Shown one piece after another: positions 28,280-37,074 of a stretch of 64,000 nt of DNA (its first letter is position 1; each line of letters begins with the position of its first letter). The position numbers and the translations under genes were made by a program. Origin of the DNA: Lactobacillus sp. UCMA15818 (GTDB lineage Bacteria; Bacillota; Bacilli; Lactobacillales; Lactobacillaceae). The stretch spans positions 1 to 64,000 of the forward strand of contig NZ_VJYB01000005.1 of NCBI RefSeq assembly GCF_030400225.1. The letters are read 5' to 3'. The notes under the pieces were generated by a model that worked only from the letters and a program-made list of their open reading frames with translations, had not been told where the DNA came from and did not search any database.

Positions 28280-28298
28280 TGAATACGGTTTCATTATA
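28280..28298 (-). promoter_or_regulatory. Catabolite-responsive element and -10 box of the mannoside PTS operon
   Basis: On the minus strand TGAAACCGTATTCA (28293-28280) matches the CcpA consensus TGWAANCGNTNWCA in 13 of 14 positions. TATAAT (28298-28293) abuts it, so the cre would lie at the start of transcription, a position for repression by CcpA. The -35 is weak, as expected for an activator-dependent promoter. Confidence 0.65.
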
Positions 28299-28396
28299 TT
28301 GTATTAAAATTGTTCTTCATACTTATAAAAGTGAACTAATGCTAGTACACCTGAATTAACTTGTCTTGTCCACGATCTTTCCTTTCCGTCTTTTAA

Positions 28397-28449
28397 TTGA
28401 AAATTTATAATCCGTGTTCTATACTCAACTTAGTTACAAGTGTAACTAA
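28397..28449 (+). promoter_or_regulatory. Promoter and palindromic operator of the oleate hydratase gene
   Basis: TTGAAA (28397-28402) and TATACT (28420-28425) are 17 bases apart. Directly after the -10, TTAGTTACA and TGTAACTAA (28430-28438 and 28441-28449) form a perfect 9-2-9 palindrome covering the likely transcription start. A TetR-type repressor is the natural candidate, and a TetR gene lies at 30717-31265. Confidence 0.72.
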
Positions 28450-28484
28450 AATTATGCTGAACTTTTACTTAAGGAGGGATTCCC

Positions 28485-30254
28485 ATGTATTACAGTAATG
28501 GTAACTATGAGGCATTCGCCCGTCCTCAAAAACCGGCAAATGCTGAGGATAAATCGGCTTATATTGTTGGCTCTGGATTGGCTGGATTGGCCGCCGCTGT
28601 CTTCTTGATTCGCGATGGGCAGGTTCCTGGAAATCAAATTCATATCTTTGAAGAATTAGCTTTACCGGGTGGAAGCATGGATGGTATTTTGAACGAACAA
28701 AGAAGCTATATTATTCGTGGCGGACGAGAGATGGAGCCTCATTTCGAAACACTTTGGGATTTATTTCGTTCTATTCCAACTTTAGACGATCCAGAAGTTT
28801 CGGTACTTGATGAATTCTACTGGCTGAACAAAAATGATCCGAGTTATTCGACAACTCGAGCTATTGAAAATCGTGGTAAGCAGATTACAACTGATGGGCA
28901 ATTGACACTCTCACGTAAAGCAATTGAAGAAATCGCAAAGTTAGTCTTAGCGTCTGAGGAACAACTCGGTGATGTTAAGATTAACGAGGTTTTTGGGACC
29001 GAATTTTTCAAGTCCAATTTTTGGCTATATTGGTCAACGATGTTTGCCTTTGAACCTTGGGCTAGTGCCGTTGAGATGCGTCGCTATTTATTACGCTTTG
29101 TCCATCATGTAGGGACTCTCCAAAACATGTCAGCTTTAAAATTCACAAAATTTAATCAGTATGAATCCTTAATCAAACCCCTTATCAAGTTTCTTGAAAA
29201 TAAAAATGTTGATTTTCAATATAATACAACTGTTGATAATATCATCGTTGAGCACTCAACTGAAAAAAAGATTGCCACTGAACTTGACTTGACCAGCAGT
29301 GAAGAAAAGAAAAAGATTTCACTTACTGCAGATGACTTAATATTTGTTACCAACGGTTCAATTACAGAAAGCACCACTTATGGCGATAATACTCACCCAG
29401 CACCAAAAGAACATGAAATTGGACCAAGTTGGAATCTCTGGGAAAAATTAGCAAGCCAAGACTCAGATTTTGGGCATCCAGCCAAATTCTATAAAAATAT
29501 TCCCACAGCAAGCTGGGTAATTTCAACTACGTGTACTTTCACGGATGAGCGCGTCATTCCTTATATTAAAAAAATTACTGGTAAGGATCCTCGCAGCGGT
29601 TCAATCGTGACTAGTGGACCCGTCTCAATCAAAGACTCAAATTGGCTTTTAGGAATCTCAATCAGTCGACAACCTCATTTTCAACAACAAAGGTCAAATG
29701 AATTAATTGTATGGCTGTATGGTCTGTTTTCTGATCAACCCGGTAACTATATTCAAAAAAAGATTACTGAATGTAGTGGTAAAGAAATTTGTGAGGAATT
29801 CTTATATCATATTGGCGTTCCAGAAAATCAAATTGCCAATATAGCACAAGCTGCTAACTCTATTCCTGTGAACATGCCTTACATCACTTCATACTTCATG
29901 CCAAGAACTACCGGTGACCGTCCACTTGTTGTTCCTGCTGGTTCGCAAAACCTTGCCTTTATTGGTAACTTTGCTGAAACTCCAAGAGACACTGTCTTTA
30001 CAACTGAGTATTCTGTAAGAACAGCAATGGAAGCAGTCTACCAATTACTAGATGTAGACCGCGGAGTCCCTGAAGTCTTTGCTTCTTCATTCGATCTCAG
30101 GACAATTTTAAATTCAATTTACTATCTGAATGATCAAAAAAGCCTTCCAGAACTCCCGTTGAATAAGCTTGAAAAAGTCGGACTCGATGCTTTTTTGAAA
30201 AAAATTCAAGGAACATATTTAGAAGAAATTTTTAAAGCCGCAAATTTAATTTAA
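28485..30254 (+). CDS. ohyA: Oleate hydratase (myosin-cross-reactive antigen family)
   Basis: FAD enzyme of 589 residues that adds water across the cis-9 double bond of oleic, linoleic and related acids, giving 10-hydroxy fatty acids and detoxifying them at the membrane. The dinucleotide-binding motif is [16 protein letters not shown], followed by PGGSMDG and [13 protein letters not shown], and the family's late block [54 protein letters not shown] carries the FAD-contact region. AGGAGG stands 8 bases before the ATG. Its promoter has a strong palindromic operator, and a small Cys-rich membrane protein follows closely. Confidence 0.96.
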   Translation: MYYSNGNYEAFARPQKPANAEDKSAYIVGSGLAGLAAAVFLIRDGQVPGNQIHIFEELALPGGSMDGILNEQRSYIIRGGREMEPHFETLWDLFRSIPTLDDPEVSVLDEFYWLNKNDPSYSTTRAIENRGKQITTDGQLTLSRKAIEEIAKLVLASEEQLGDVKINEVFGTEFFKSNFWLYWSTMFAFEPWASAVEMRRYLLRFVHHVGTLQNMSALKFTKFNQYESLIKPLIKFLENKNVDFQYNTTVDNIIVEHSTEKKIATELDLTSSEEKKKISLTADDLIFVTNGSITESTTYGDNTHPAPKEHEIGPSWNLWEKLASQDSDFGHPAKFYKNIPTASWVISTTCTFTDERVIPYIKKITGKDPRSGSIVTSGPVSIKDSNWLLGISISRQPHFQQQRSNELIVWLYGLFSDQPGNYIQKKITECSGKEICEEFLYHIGVPENQIANIAQAANSIPVNMPYITSYFMPRTTGDRPLVVPAGSQNLAFIGNFAETPRDTVFTTEYSVRTAMEAVYQLLDVDRGVPEVFASSFDLRTILNSIYYLNDQKSLPELPLNKLEKVGLDAFLKKIQGTYLEEIFKAANLI

Positions 30255-30292
30255 CCAACGGTTTATAACATATATTGCAAGGAGGAATAATA

Positions 30293-30493
30293 ATGAAAAA
30301 ACATACCTTATTTGCCGCTTCTCTTATTTTTGTTGCCGGAGCTGCGGTCGGCCATCTATATGGTAATAAGATTCTAAGAAATAGGCATTGCTGTAAGAAG
30401 TCTAATAATTGTTGTACTGTCAATTCTTCAAAAATAACCGCTGCAGACCCTGTTTATATTCGTGAAACAGAAACAAACGGTCATGGGCTCTAA
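30293..30493 (+). CDS. Small single-pass membrane protein with Cys-rich tail
   Basis: A 66-residue protein with an N-terminal hydrophobic helix (LFAASLIFVAGAAVGHLYG) and a tail carrying two CC pairs (HCCKKSNNCC). AAGGAGG 7 bases upstream makes ATG 30293 the start. It follows ohyA by 38 bases with no terminator between, so it is co-transcribed. I do not recognise the family. The four cysteines could bind metal or form disulphides outside the membrane. Confidence 0.65.
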   Translation: MKKHTLFAASLIFVAGAAVGHLYGNKILRNRHCCKKSNNCCTVNSSKITAADPVYIRETETNGHGL

Positions 30494-30514
30494 GCAAAAA
30501 CTTAACTAAGCGTA

Positions 30515-30702
30515 ATAAAAGGGAGACATGGATCATAACTTTTGACCCATGCCTTCTTTTTACTGCCTAGAGAGTGTGCCATAAGCCGGGAAAATTTGAG
30601 TACTAACTCGAAATTACGAACATAGCGAGTATTTTGCTATGAGTAATTCGAAGTTAGACGGAGAATTTTGACTTATGAAACACGTTTATACGGAATAAAT
30701 AT
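30515..30702 (-). repeat. Dispersed intergenic repeat, copy b (full palindrome)
   Basis: Contains the family body in minus orientation: ATTTATTCCGTATAAACGTG, CTTATG/CATAAG ends, and a long imperfect palindrome whose arms are CTAACTCGAAATTACGAACATAGC (30603-30626) and GCTATGAGTAATTCGAAGTTAG (30636-30657). A separate hairpin with CATGGATCA/TGACCCATG at 30525-30551 flanks it. It lies between the convergent small protein and TetR genes. It is about 85% alike by eye to the copy at 50262-50431 over the palindrome. Confidence 0.8.
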
Positions 30703-30716
30703 TTGCATAATCCATT

Positions 30717-31265
30717 TCAAACAACAGTTTCATCGTTTCTTCCCTGTAGATCATTTTTAATTTTTTTTGCTAATTGTGCTGCAATTTTTTTAACAGATCG
30801 TTTATAATCTGTTTTCCGCCAATACAATAAACTTGAGAAAATAGCTCCAGAATAATAGGCAATCTCATATTGTGAAGGCTGCTCATCCTTTATTTTAAGC
30901 TTAAAGAAATCATTCAAATACTTATTTTGTTTTTCCAGCGCTAATCCTTCTATTGCGGCATTCACAATTGCTGACAAAACCTGCGGATTATTACTAAAAT
31001 AGCCAAAATAAACCTCTAACAACTGATCCAACCTATCCAAGTTACGCTGTGAAATATCAGCAACAAATTGATCATATTCCTTTTGAATAAATTTATTTAA
31101 AATATCTTCCTTGCTATCATAATTTCTATAAAATGCCATCCTAGATATTTCTGCTTGATATGCAATATCAGTAATCGAAATATCTGAAAAATTATTTTTT
31201 TGCATCAGTTCAAACAACGCTTTTTCAGTCTTTGTCTGTGTTTTAGCACTTCTCTTATCCATCAT
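30717..31265 (-). CDS. TetR/AcrR family transcriptional regulator
   Basis: A 182-residue TetR protein. The N-terminal HTH is clear in KTEKALFELMQKNNFSDISITDIAYQAEISRMAFYRNYDSKEDIL; the C-terminal ligand domain is poorly conserved as usual. Of three tandem starts, ATG at 31265 has the best distance from GGGGG. It is convergent to ohyA and its partner. A TetR dimer would fit the 20-bp palindrome at the ohyA promoter, and fatty-acid-sensing TetR proteins are known for such genes, but the link is an inference. Confidence 0.88.
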   Translation of the reverse strand: MMDKRSAKTQTKTEKALFELMQKNNFSDISITDIAYQAEISRMAFYRNYDSKEDILNKFIQKEYDQFVADISQRNLDRLDQLLEVYFGYFSNNPQVLSAIVNAAIEGLALEKQNKYLNDFFKLKIKDEQPSQYEIAYYSGAIFSSLLYWRKTDYKRSVKKIAAQLAKKIKNDLQGRNDETVV

Positions 31266-31299
31266 CACTAACCCCCTTTAAACTAATAAAGAATTATCC

Positions 31300-32118
31300 T
31301 TAATTAAACATCTTCTTTAAATACCCTCTAATTCTCAAATCTAAACTTTCTTTAATACTTGGATATCCCCAAAAAATAAAATACCAATTTTGCATGAGAT
31401 GAAACCAGGTCGACAGACAATAGAATGCAGATAAATCACCTTTGCTTTCAATGTACCTCTGCCATATTTCATCGTCATACTTCTTAATAAAACCTATCAA
31501 ATCATGCTCACTAATATTTTTTGCTTCAACACCCTGAAAAAATGCATACGCAACCCGCTGTTCTTCTTCATCAATAAAAGGTACAGTAAGCTTATTCATG
31601 ATACATCGAATTACATCAAAAATAGAATTAACATCTTCTGTATGAAAGCATTTGTGTGAAATTGCTGCACCTAGAAAATCACTCCCATGGGCAATCGCAT
31701 GTGCCCATCCTTTTTCAGGAACATATCCGCGAAAATCATTTTCCTTTTTCAAGTAATCAATTGCACTTTTGAAAATAAGCTCTCGCTGTTTATCGGTAAA
31801 AAGAGGCGTTTCTCCATCAACATCCAGTAAAATACTACCCAATAATGCACTAAATGAGCGTAAAAAAATCTGATCCTTCTTCCCGTCAATTTCAGTAAAT
31901 ATTTCCAAATTATTTATAAAATCAGTGATAATTATTTGTTGCTGTCTCACTGTGAATGCTTTTTCTTCAAAGCCTCTAGCAAATAAGCTATAGATTAAAT
32001 TATCCCTTAACTCTGGATCCACATTACCGAGGTTGTTCATCATGTACACAACTGTTTTATCCTTAAAACTTAAGTTACCTTCCGTTAATTCTAGCAGCCT
32101 TCTCAATTCTTTCTTCAA
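31300..32118 (-). CDS. DUF2785 family protein
   Basis: A 272-residue soluble, helical protein. I recognise DUF2785 from the central GWAHAIAHGSDFLGAAISH block and the preceding YLKKENDFRGYVPE. Function unknown. It ends 34 bases before the start of the TetR gene on the same strand, so the two are probably an operon, which suggests a shared stress or membrane response. No signal peptide or membrane segment. The start follows a modest GAGGGAA-type site. Confidence 0.75.
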   Translation of the reverse strand: MKKELRRLLELTEGNLSFKDKTVVYMMNNLGNVDPELRDNLIYSLFARGFEEKAFTVRQQQIIITDFINNLEIFTEIDGKKDQIFLRSFSALLGSILLDVDGETPLFTDKQRELIFKSAIDYLKKENDFRGYVPEKGWAHAIAHGSDFLGAAISHKCFHTEDVNSIFDVIRCIMNKLTVPFIDEEEQRVAYAFFQGVEAKNISEHDLIGFIKKYDDEIWQRYIESKGDLSAFYCLSTWFHLMQNWYFIFWGYPSIKESLDLRIRGYLKKMFN

Positions 32119-32319
32119 AAAATTCCCTCACAATTTAAAGTCCTATTTTTGTTGTTTTTCAATAAAAGATCTCACTACTTAATCTCATCTGAATCAGTAT
32201 TTGTATTAATTATAGCCTATTCCAAAGATATTATTGAATTAATATGAAATCATAAATTTTTTACCTGTTGCATATGCTTACAAAAGTTATTTCAATTTTC
32301 TGCTTTTTACATCTCCTAG

Positions 32320-32348
32320 TTGACTTAAAATTCAGTAACATCTATACT
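32320..32348 (+). promoter_or_regulatory. Promoter of the T-box/oppA transcript
   Basis: TTGACT (32320-32325) and TATACT (32343-32348) with a 17-base spacer, right before the T-box leader. Confidence 0.8.
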
Positions 32349-32354
32349 ATCAAA

Positions 32355-32623
32355 ATGGAAGTATAATAAATGAACGTTGAAGGAAAGAGTAATCAAGCCA
32401 AAGATGTAAAGCGACTGCCAATAGTGAAAGGGCAGCATCAAAAACTTGATGAAGATGAATCTGGAGTTTTGCTGGAAGTGCAAGCTGTCAGCACGTTTTG
32501 ACTCGATATCGTCCTTAACATAATATGATTATGTTTATGAGGCTACGAAGCTATTGCTTTCGCAGTAAATTTTGGGTGGTACCACGTTTGAACGTCCCTG
32601 CATTAGGTTGCTGGGGCTTTTTT
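32355..32623 (+). ncRNA. T-box riboswitch leader, probably tRNA-Met specific
   Basis: The conserved T-box GGGTGGTACCACG is at 32574-32586, followed by a terminator (GTCCCTGCA 32594-32602 with TGCTGGGGC 32609-32617, then six T). Stem I has AGTA (S-turn), ATCAAG/CTTGAT and GATG/CATC helices and a distal CTGCC/GGGCAG hairpin. Beyond CTTGAT the specifier region reads GAAGATGAA, offering GAT (Asp) or ATG (Met, 32455-32457). The T after GGGTGG pairs with a tRNA whose discriminator is A, which fits tRNA-Met and not tRNA-Asp (G), so Met is favoured. Uncharged tRNA would permit readthrough into oppA. Confidence 0.88.
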
Positions 32624-32660
32624 ATTTGCAATTTACGGATTAATAAAAAGGAGAGATTTT

Positions 32661-32759
32661 ATGACTAGAATTAGGCAGCATAAGATTATCGCGTGGTTAG
32701 TTTTCTGGCGTGGTAGTTCTAGGGGAAGTACAGCTATGTGGCAAAATAGATCTCAATAA
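32661..32759 (+). CDS. Short ORF between T-box and oppA (32 residues)
   Basis: AAGGAGAG lies 8 bases before an ATG opening a 32-codon frame that ends at 32759, just before the AGAGGAG that precedes oppA. The peptide is basic and Trp-rich (IIAWLVFWRGSSRGSTAMW) with no known domain. It could be a translated leader coupling translation to oppA, or a relic. I cannot assign a function. Confidence 0.45.
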   Translation: MTRIRQHKIIAWLVFWRGSSRGSTAMWQNRSQ

Positions 32760-32799
32760 AGAGGAGTATTTAATTAAAAAAATGGGGGATGAACAATCG

Positions 32800-34431
32800 A
32801 TGAATTCTAAAAAAATTGCTATCACAACAATCTTTGCTAGTTTATTTTTATTACTTACGGCATGTGGGAAGCAGACTAGCAGTACACAAAAACAAGTTTT
32901 AAACCTTAGCACTACTGCACCATTAAGTACGATTGATATTTCAAAATCAACTGGTTATGGTCAAACTGGTAATGTCTTTGAAAGCTTTTATCGCTTGGGG
33001 AAAAATGGTTCTACAACAGCTGGTTTAGCCAAATCCAGCAGTGTTTCTAAAGATGGTAAAACTTGGACATTCAAGATTAGAAAAGCATATTGGAGCAATG
33101 GTGACCGCATAACCGCACAAGACTTTGTTTATTCGTGGCGCAGAACGATAAATCCTAAGACAAAATCGCCATACTCTTATTTATTCAATGGTATCAAAAA
33201 CGCCAATGCAATTATTGCGGGTAAGAAATCGGCTAATCAAATTGGGATCAGTGCTACTGACAAGCAGACTGTTGTTATCAAACTCGACAAAGCAATTTCT
33301 TATTTCAAAGTCCTAATGGCTTATCCATTATTTGGGCCACAAAATCAAAAAGTTGTAGAAAAATATGGCAGCAAGTATGGGACTCGTTCACAATACATGG
33401 TTTATTCCGGTCCATTCACTATCAAGTCATGGAATGGAACAGGTAACAAATGGAAATTCGTAAAAAACACCCATTATTGGGATAAAAGTGTAGTCAAGCT
33501 ACATCAAATCAATTATACAGTCGTAGAAAATCCGACAACTGGTCATGAACTATATCAACAAAACAAGCTAGATCTGACACCTCTGTCTAACCAACAAGTT
33601 AAGAATTACCGAAGTTCTTCACAATTTAAGTCTTATCCGTACTCTTTCATCTCATATCTTGCGTACAATTTTAATGATAAAGATACTGATAAGCGTAAGG
33701 CCTTAAACAATCGTTATATCCGCTTGGCAATGTCATTGGCAATCAATCGGCAAGTTCTTACCAAAAAAGTATTGGGTGATGGTTCTTACATTCCAACTGG
33801 CTTTGTGGCTTCTGGATTAGCAAAAGATCCAAAAACTGGTGAAGACTTTTCGAAACAACAGACAGTTAAAAACACTGTCACTTACAATGAAAAATTAGCA
33901 AAAGAATACTGGAAAAAAGGCCTGCAAGAAACTGGTCTAAAGAGTCTGAAGCTAACCTTATTATCTTCAAACGATGACAGCAGTAGCAGTGTGGTTTCGC
34001 AATACTTACAGTCACAGTATGCTAAAGTCTTACCTGGTTTATCAATAACCATTCGCAGTATTCCGAGCAATAATGCTTCACAGAGTGCAAAGGATGGCGA
34101 CTTTGACCTATACTTATCTGGCTGGGGCGGTGATTTCAATGATCCTATCACATTCCTCCAAATTCCATTAACAGGAACTTCTTATAACTATGGCGGATAT
34201 TCGAACTCTCAATATGATGCACTTATAGAGAAAGCCCAAAATGAAGATGCAAATAATACCAATAAACGCTGGAACGATTTGGTTGCTGCAGCTAAAATAT
34301 TCAATGCGGACCAAGGAGTAACACCTATCTATCAACAAGTTACATCTTACTTGCAGAAATCTGATGTTAAAGGTATCATTCATAATACTGCTGGAACACA
34401 GTGGAATTATAAGTATACGTATATTAAATAA
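32800..34431 (+). CDS. Oligopeptide ABC transporter, substrate-binding lipoprotein (OppA-like)
   Basis: Family 5 solute-binding protein of 543 residues. Start at ATG 32800 gives a classic lipoprotein signal, SLFLLLTACGKQ, with the lipobox Cys in LTAC; upstream in-frame ATGs lack one and GGGGGAT stands about 11 bases before this start. Typical blocks are WTFKIRKAYWSNGDRITAQDFVYSWRRTINP, YLFNGIKNA, YLAYNFND, GGDFNDPITFLQI and the C-terminal NYKYTYIK. No permease or ATPase genes adjoin it, so it must feed an Opp system encoded elsewhere. The T-box upstream indicates induction when methionine is scarce. An A-rich terminator follows. Confidence 0.93.
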   Translation: MNSKKIAITTIFASLFLLLTACGKQTSSTQKQVLNLSTTAPLSTIDISKSTGYGQTGNVFESFYRLGKNGSTTAGLAKSSSVSKDGKTWTFKIRKAYWSNGDRITAQDFVYSWRRTINPKTKSPYSYLFNGIKNANAIIAGKKSANQIGISATDKQTVVIKLDKAISYFKVLMAYPLFGPQNQKVVEKYGSKYGTRSQYMVYSGPFTIKSWNGTGNKWKFVKNTHYWDKSVVKLHQINYTVVENPTTGHELYQQNKLDLTPLSNQQVKNYRSSSQFKSYPYSFISYLAYNFNDKDTDKRKALNNRYIRLAMSLAINRQVLTKKVLGDGSYIPTGFVASGLAKDPKTGEDFSKQQTVKNTVTYNEKLAKEYWKKGLQETGLKSLKLTLLSSNDDSSSSVVSQYLQSQYAKVLPGLSITIRSIPSNNASQSAKDGDFDLYLSGWGGDFNDPITFLQIPLTGTSYNYGGYSNSQYDALIEKAQNEDANNTNKRWNDLVAAAKIFNADQGVTPIYQQVTSYLQKSDVKGIIHNTAGTQWNYKYTYIK

Positions 34432-34453
34432 GCAGCATTATAATAATTACATC

Positions 34454-34514
34454 AAAAAATACCAACTCTAAAAGTTAGACTACAAAATCTAATTTTTGAG
34501 ATTGGTATTTTTTT
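34454..34514. terminator. Bidirectional terminator between oppA and the EcsC-like gene
   Basis: AAAAAATACCAA and TTGGTATTTTTT ends enclose further pairing (CTCTAAAAGTTAG with CTAATTTTTGAG). A and T runs flank both sides and the neighbouring genes converge on it. Confidence 0.85.
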
Positions 34515-34577
34515 AACTAACTATCATTTTAATATTCTTCTTTGATTCAAAAATAAAAAAGCTTTTCGGACTTATTC

Positions 34578-35346
34578 TTAGCTATTTTCTTCAGGAACAA
34601 CTTCCAATGTCTTCTTATCAATTACCGTTCCATCCCCAATTGCTACGCCATCCTCTAAAAAGGTCTTCTTGGCTAATGAAGCAATTGCCAAGGTAGAAGT
34701 TGTATCAAAGGCTCCCCCAACAACAGCACCCAAAACTGGGACCATCTTGCCTAAATTAATAAGACCTTTTGAACCAAATTTGGTTGCCAAACGAAAACCA
34801 GCTTTTTGATTAATACTTATTAATACGGTACCTGGTATTCTCTTAATCATTCCCGTAGCTAATTTGTTGGTAAACAAAATTCCTGTCTTCTTAACTATAT
34901 CAGAAACTGAAGTCCCTGCTAATGTAGCATAAACAAAGGTTTGCACTTGGTCACTCTTCAAATTATATCCTCTAATTCGTGCAATTGCCGCAATCATTCG
35001 CATTTGAAATAAAATAACCGAGGCAATATTAGCTGGAATTGTCACAGGAAAAGTAATGACTCCACCAAAGCCTGTTACAAATCCAGACGTAGCAGCTTTA
35101 GCAACTTGAAACTGGATTAATTTATCAATCGCAGTTTCTTTATCATATTTTGATAAATAATCATTTACCAGATCATCAATACTTTCTTGTCCTGGTATAC
35201 CATTAGTCGTTTTGTCATAATCCCATCCAAGTGTTTCCATCATTTTTTTGTACCGCTTCAGAAACTTGAAATTTATTATTAGTAAACATACTTTTTGCGT
35301 TACTCAGTATATCTTGATTTAAAAACCCACCCTTTTTATTATCCAA
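34578..35346 (-). pseudogene. EcsC family protein, N-terminal frameshift
   Basis: The 221-residue frame from 35243 is an EcsC-family protein: KAATSGFVTGFGGVITFPVTIPANIASVILFQMRMIAAIARIRGY, a long hydrophobic helix pair, and GFRLATKFGSKGLINLGKMVPVLGAVVGG. Relatives have a longer N-terminus. In the +1 frame upstream, TTG at 35346 with GGGGG seven bases before it opens DNKKGGFLNQDILSNAKS...FQVSEAVQK, which would join MMETLGWDYDK exactly if one A were removed from the seven-A run at 35243-35249. So this is a homopolymer frameshift, either a sequencing error, a phase-variable tract or a recent mutation. Function of EcsC-like proteins is unclear. Confidence 0.72.
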
Positions 35347-35531
35347 AATTTTCCCCCAGATTAAATTATTAAGTTACTGACTATTGTGTTAATTATAAAC
35401 TGTAATAAAATATATTTGAATCATTTTTATGAGTTTCTATAAAAAAAGTAAAATACGTTTCAAAACAATTTGATAATATTATCAGCGTGGAACATTCTCA
35501 AACATTCAATAAATAATGAGGAGATAAGTAA

Positions 35532-36464
35532 ATGGCAGATAATCAAAATACAAACCATGAACTTTTTTATAAATATTACGCCCGTTGGATTAAAATCTAT
35601 AAAGAAGGAGCAGTACGCCAAGTAACTTTACAAAAATACATGATGACACAACATTGGCTCATGAAACTCATTCCGACTCTTGAAATATGTCAACTGACTC
35701 GTACATCTTACCAACAATTACTTAATGATTACGCACAATTTCATGAAAGACAAACCACAATGGATTTTCATCATCAATTAAAAGCTGCAATACTGGATAC
35801 AGTTGATGAGGGCTGGCTTACACATGATCCAACACGTAAAGCAATTATTAAAGGTCGTACCCCTCGCAGTAAAAAACAAAAATTTTTAAATCAATTTGAA
35901 GTTCATAAACTTTTAGCAGACTTAACACTTGGGTCAACACTCGATTGGGATTGGATGATTCTCTTAATCGCTAAGACTGGAATTCGCTTTTCCGAAGCAC
36001 TTGCATTAACACCCAGTGATTTTGACTTTTTACATCAATCATTAAACATCAATAAAACTTGGGACTATAAAAATAACACTGGCTTTTTGCCAACTAAAAA
36101 CCTGACATCAAATCGAAAAATTCAAATTGATTGGCAAACTGCTATTCAATTCACTGAGTTAATCAAAGGACTACCCAAGGAAGAACCAATCTTTGTTCAT
36201 GGAAAAGTTTGGAACTCAACTCCCAATAAACGGCTTGAAAAGCATTGTAAAAATGCAGGAATTTCAATTATTTCAATTCATGGATTACGTCACACTCATG
36301 CCTCTCTTTTACTATTTGCGGGAGTCTCGATTGCCAGCGTGGCTCGTCGTCTTGGTCATGCAAGTATGACAACAACTCAAAAAACCTACCTGCATATTAT
36401 CGCTGAACTTGAAAATAAAGATATTGACCTAGTCATGCGTTCATTATCAAGTTTAAGTAGCTAA
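35532..36464 (+). CDS. Tyrosine recombinase (site-specific integrase family)
   Basis: A 310-residue phage-integrase-family recombinase. The N-terminal SAM-like DNA-binding domain (YKYYARWIKIYKEGAVRQVTLQKYMMTQHWL) is followed by the catalytic domain: Arg in KTGIRFSEALAL, HGLRHTHASLLL (His and Arg), LGHASMTTTQ and the nucleophile Tyr in TTTQKTYLH. GAGGAGATA lies just before the ATG. It converges with a silent hsdS cassette whose stop codon is nine bases away, next to the type I restriction operon. Recombinases in this position commonly shuffle hsdS target-recognition domains; no phage genes or att repeat are visible. Confidence 0.92.
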   Translation: MADNQNTNHELFYKYYARWIKIYKEGAVRQVTLQKYMMTQHWLMKLIPTLEICQLTRTSYQQLLNDYAQFHERQTTMDFHHQLKAAILDTVDEGWLTHDPTRKAIIKGRTPRSKKQKFLNQFEVHKLLADLTLGSTLDWDWMILLIAKTGIRFSEALALTPSDFDFLHQSLNINKTWDYKNNTGFLPTKNLTSNRKIQIDWQTAIQFTELIKGLPKEEPIFVHGKVWNSTPNKRLEKHCKNAGISIISIHGLRHTHASLLLFAGVSIASVARRLGHASMTTTQKTYLHIIAELENKDIDLVMRSLSSLSS

Positions 36465-36472
36465 CTATTGCC

Positions 36473-37006
36473 TTACGAGAATGGCCTACGCTGATGAATA
36501 GTAATAGCTTTATTAAAATGTTCTATGAAGTCAACAATTTTCTTTTGTTCTTCGATTGATTTAGGAACTTTGACTATTCCTTCTAAGAATTCTAAATCTG
36601 TAATGTTAACATTGTTTCGTGCTCCAACATTTACAAGTGGAAACAAATAAAAATCTAATCTATTTTTGTCTTCAAAATACAATTGAATAATACTAGTATT
36701 GATTTCTTTTTGCGCTTGATAAACACAGTAGAGCGAAGGAACAATTCCCACATTACCTTTGTTTGTTCGAACGATTCCGTTTGGAAATCCTTTTATTGGA
36801 GATTTTGTATAAATTAGATCACCATGTTTAACTACACGATAATTTTTTACTGATTCCTTGGTTGATTTCAAACCAAAAAATGTTCTTTTCGGAATCAACT
36901 CCGTACCCAACGAAGCTGCTAAAATATCTTTTTGATTATATAGACCGTTATTATTTTTATTTCTTGATGGCTTAAATAATTCCCCTAACTTACGCTGTTC
37001 CCAAAC
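36473..37006 (-). pseudogene. Silent hsdS target-recognition cassette
   Basis: A truncated type I specificity-subunit segment without a start codon. In frame it begins at VWEQRKLGELF (37006) and ends in ITIHQRRPFS and a stop. These are exactly the conserved blocks that bound each recognition domain of the full hsdS at 38707-39948. The body (MGTELIPKRTFFG...EFLEGIVKVPKSIEEQKKI) is a distinct recognition domain. A stop codon lies directly upstream of VWEQ and the hsdM terminator sits before it, so it should not be transcribed. It reads in the same direction as hsdS. It can supply sequence to hsdS by recombination at the shared ends. Confidence 0.85.
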
Positions 37007-37012
37007 GTACGC

Positions 37013-37048
37013 AAAAAAGACCTAGAATTTCATTTCTTGGTCTTTTTT
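37013..37048 (-). terminator. Terminator of the type I restriction operon
   Basis: AAAAAAGACC (37013-37022) pairs perfectly with GGTCTTTTTT (37039-37048), with more pairing inward (AGAA/TTCT). It follows the hsdM stop by 27 bases and isolates the silent cassette from the operon. Confidence 0.88.
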
Positions 37049-37074
37049 CTCAACTTTAAGTTAGATTTATTGAG

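Noticed and set aside
35471..35484. Fur-box-like palindrome TGATAATATTATCA before the recombinase
   Set aside because: It lacks the central base of a 7-1-7 box and sits in very AT-rich DNA, so chance is likely.
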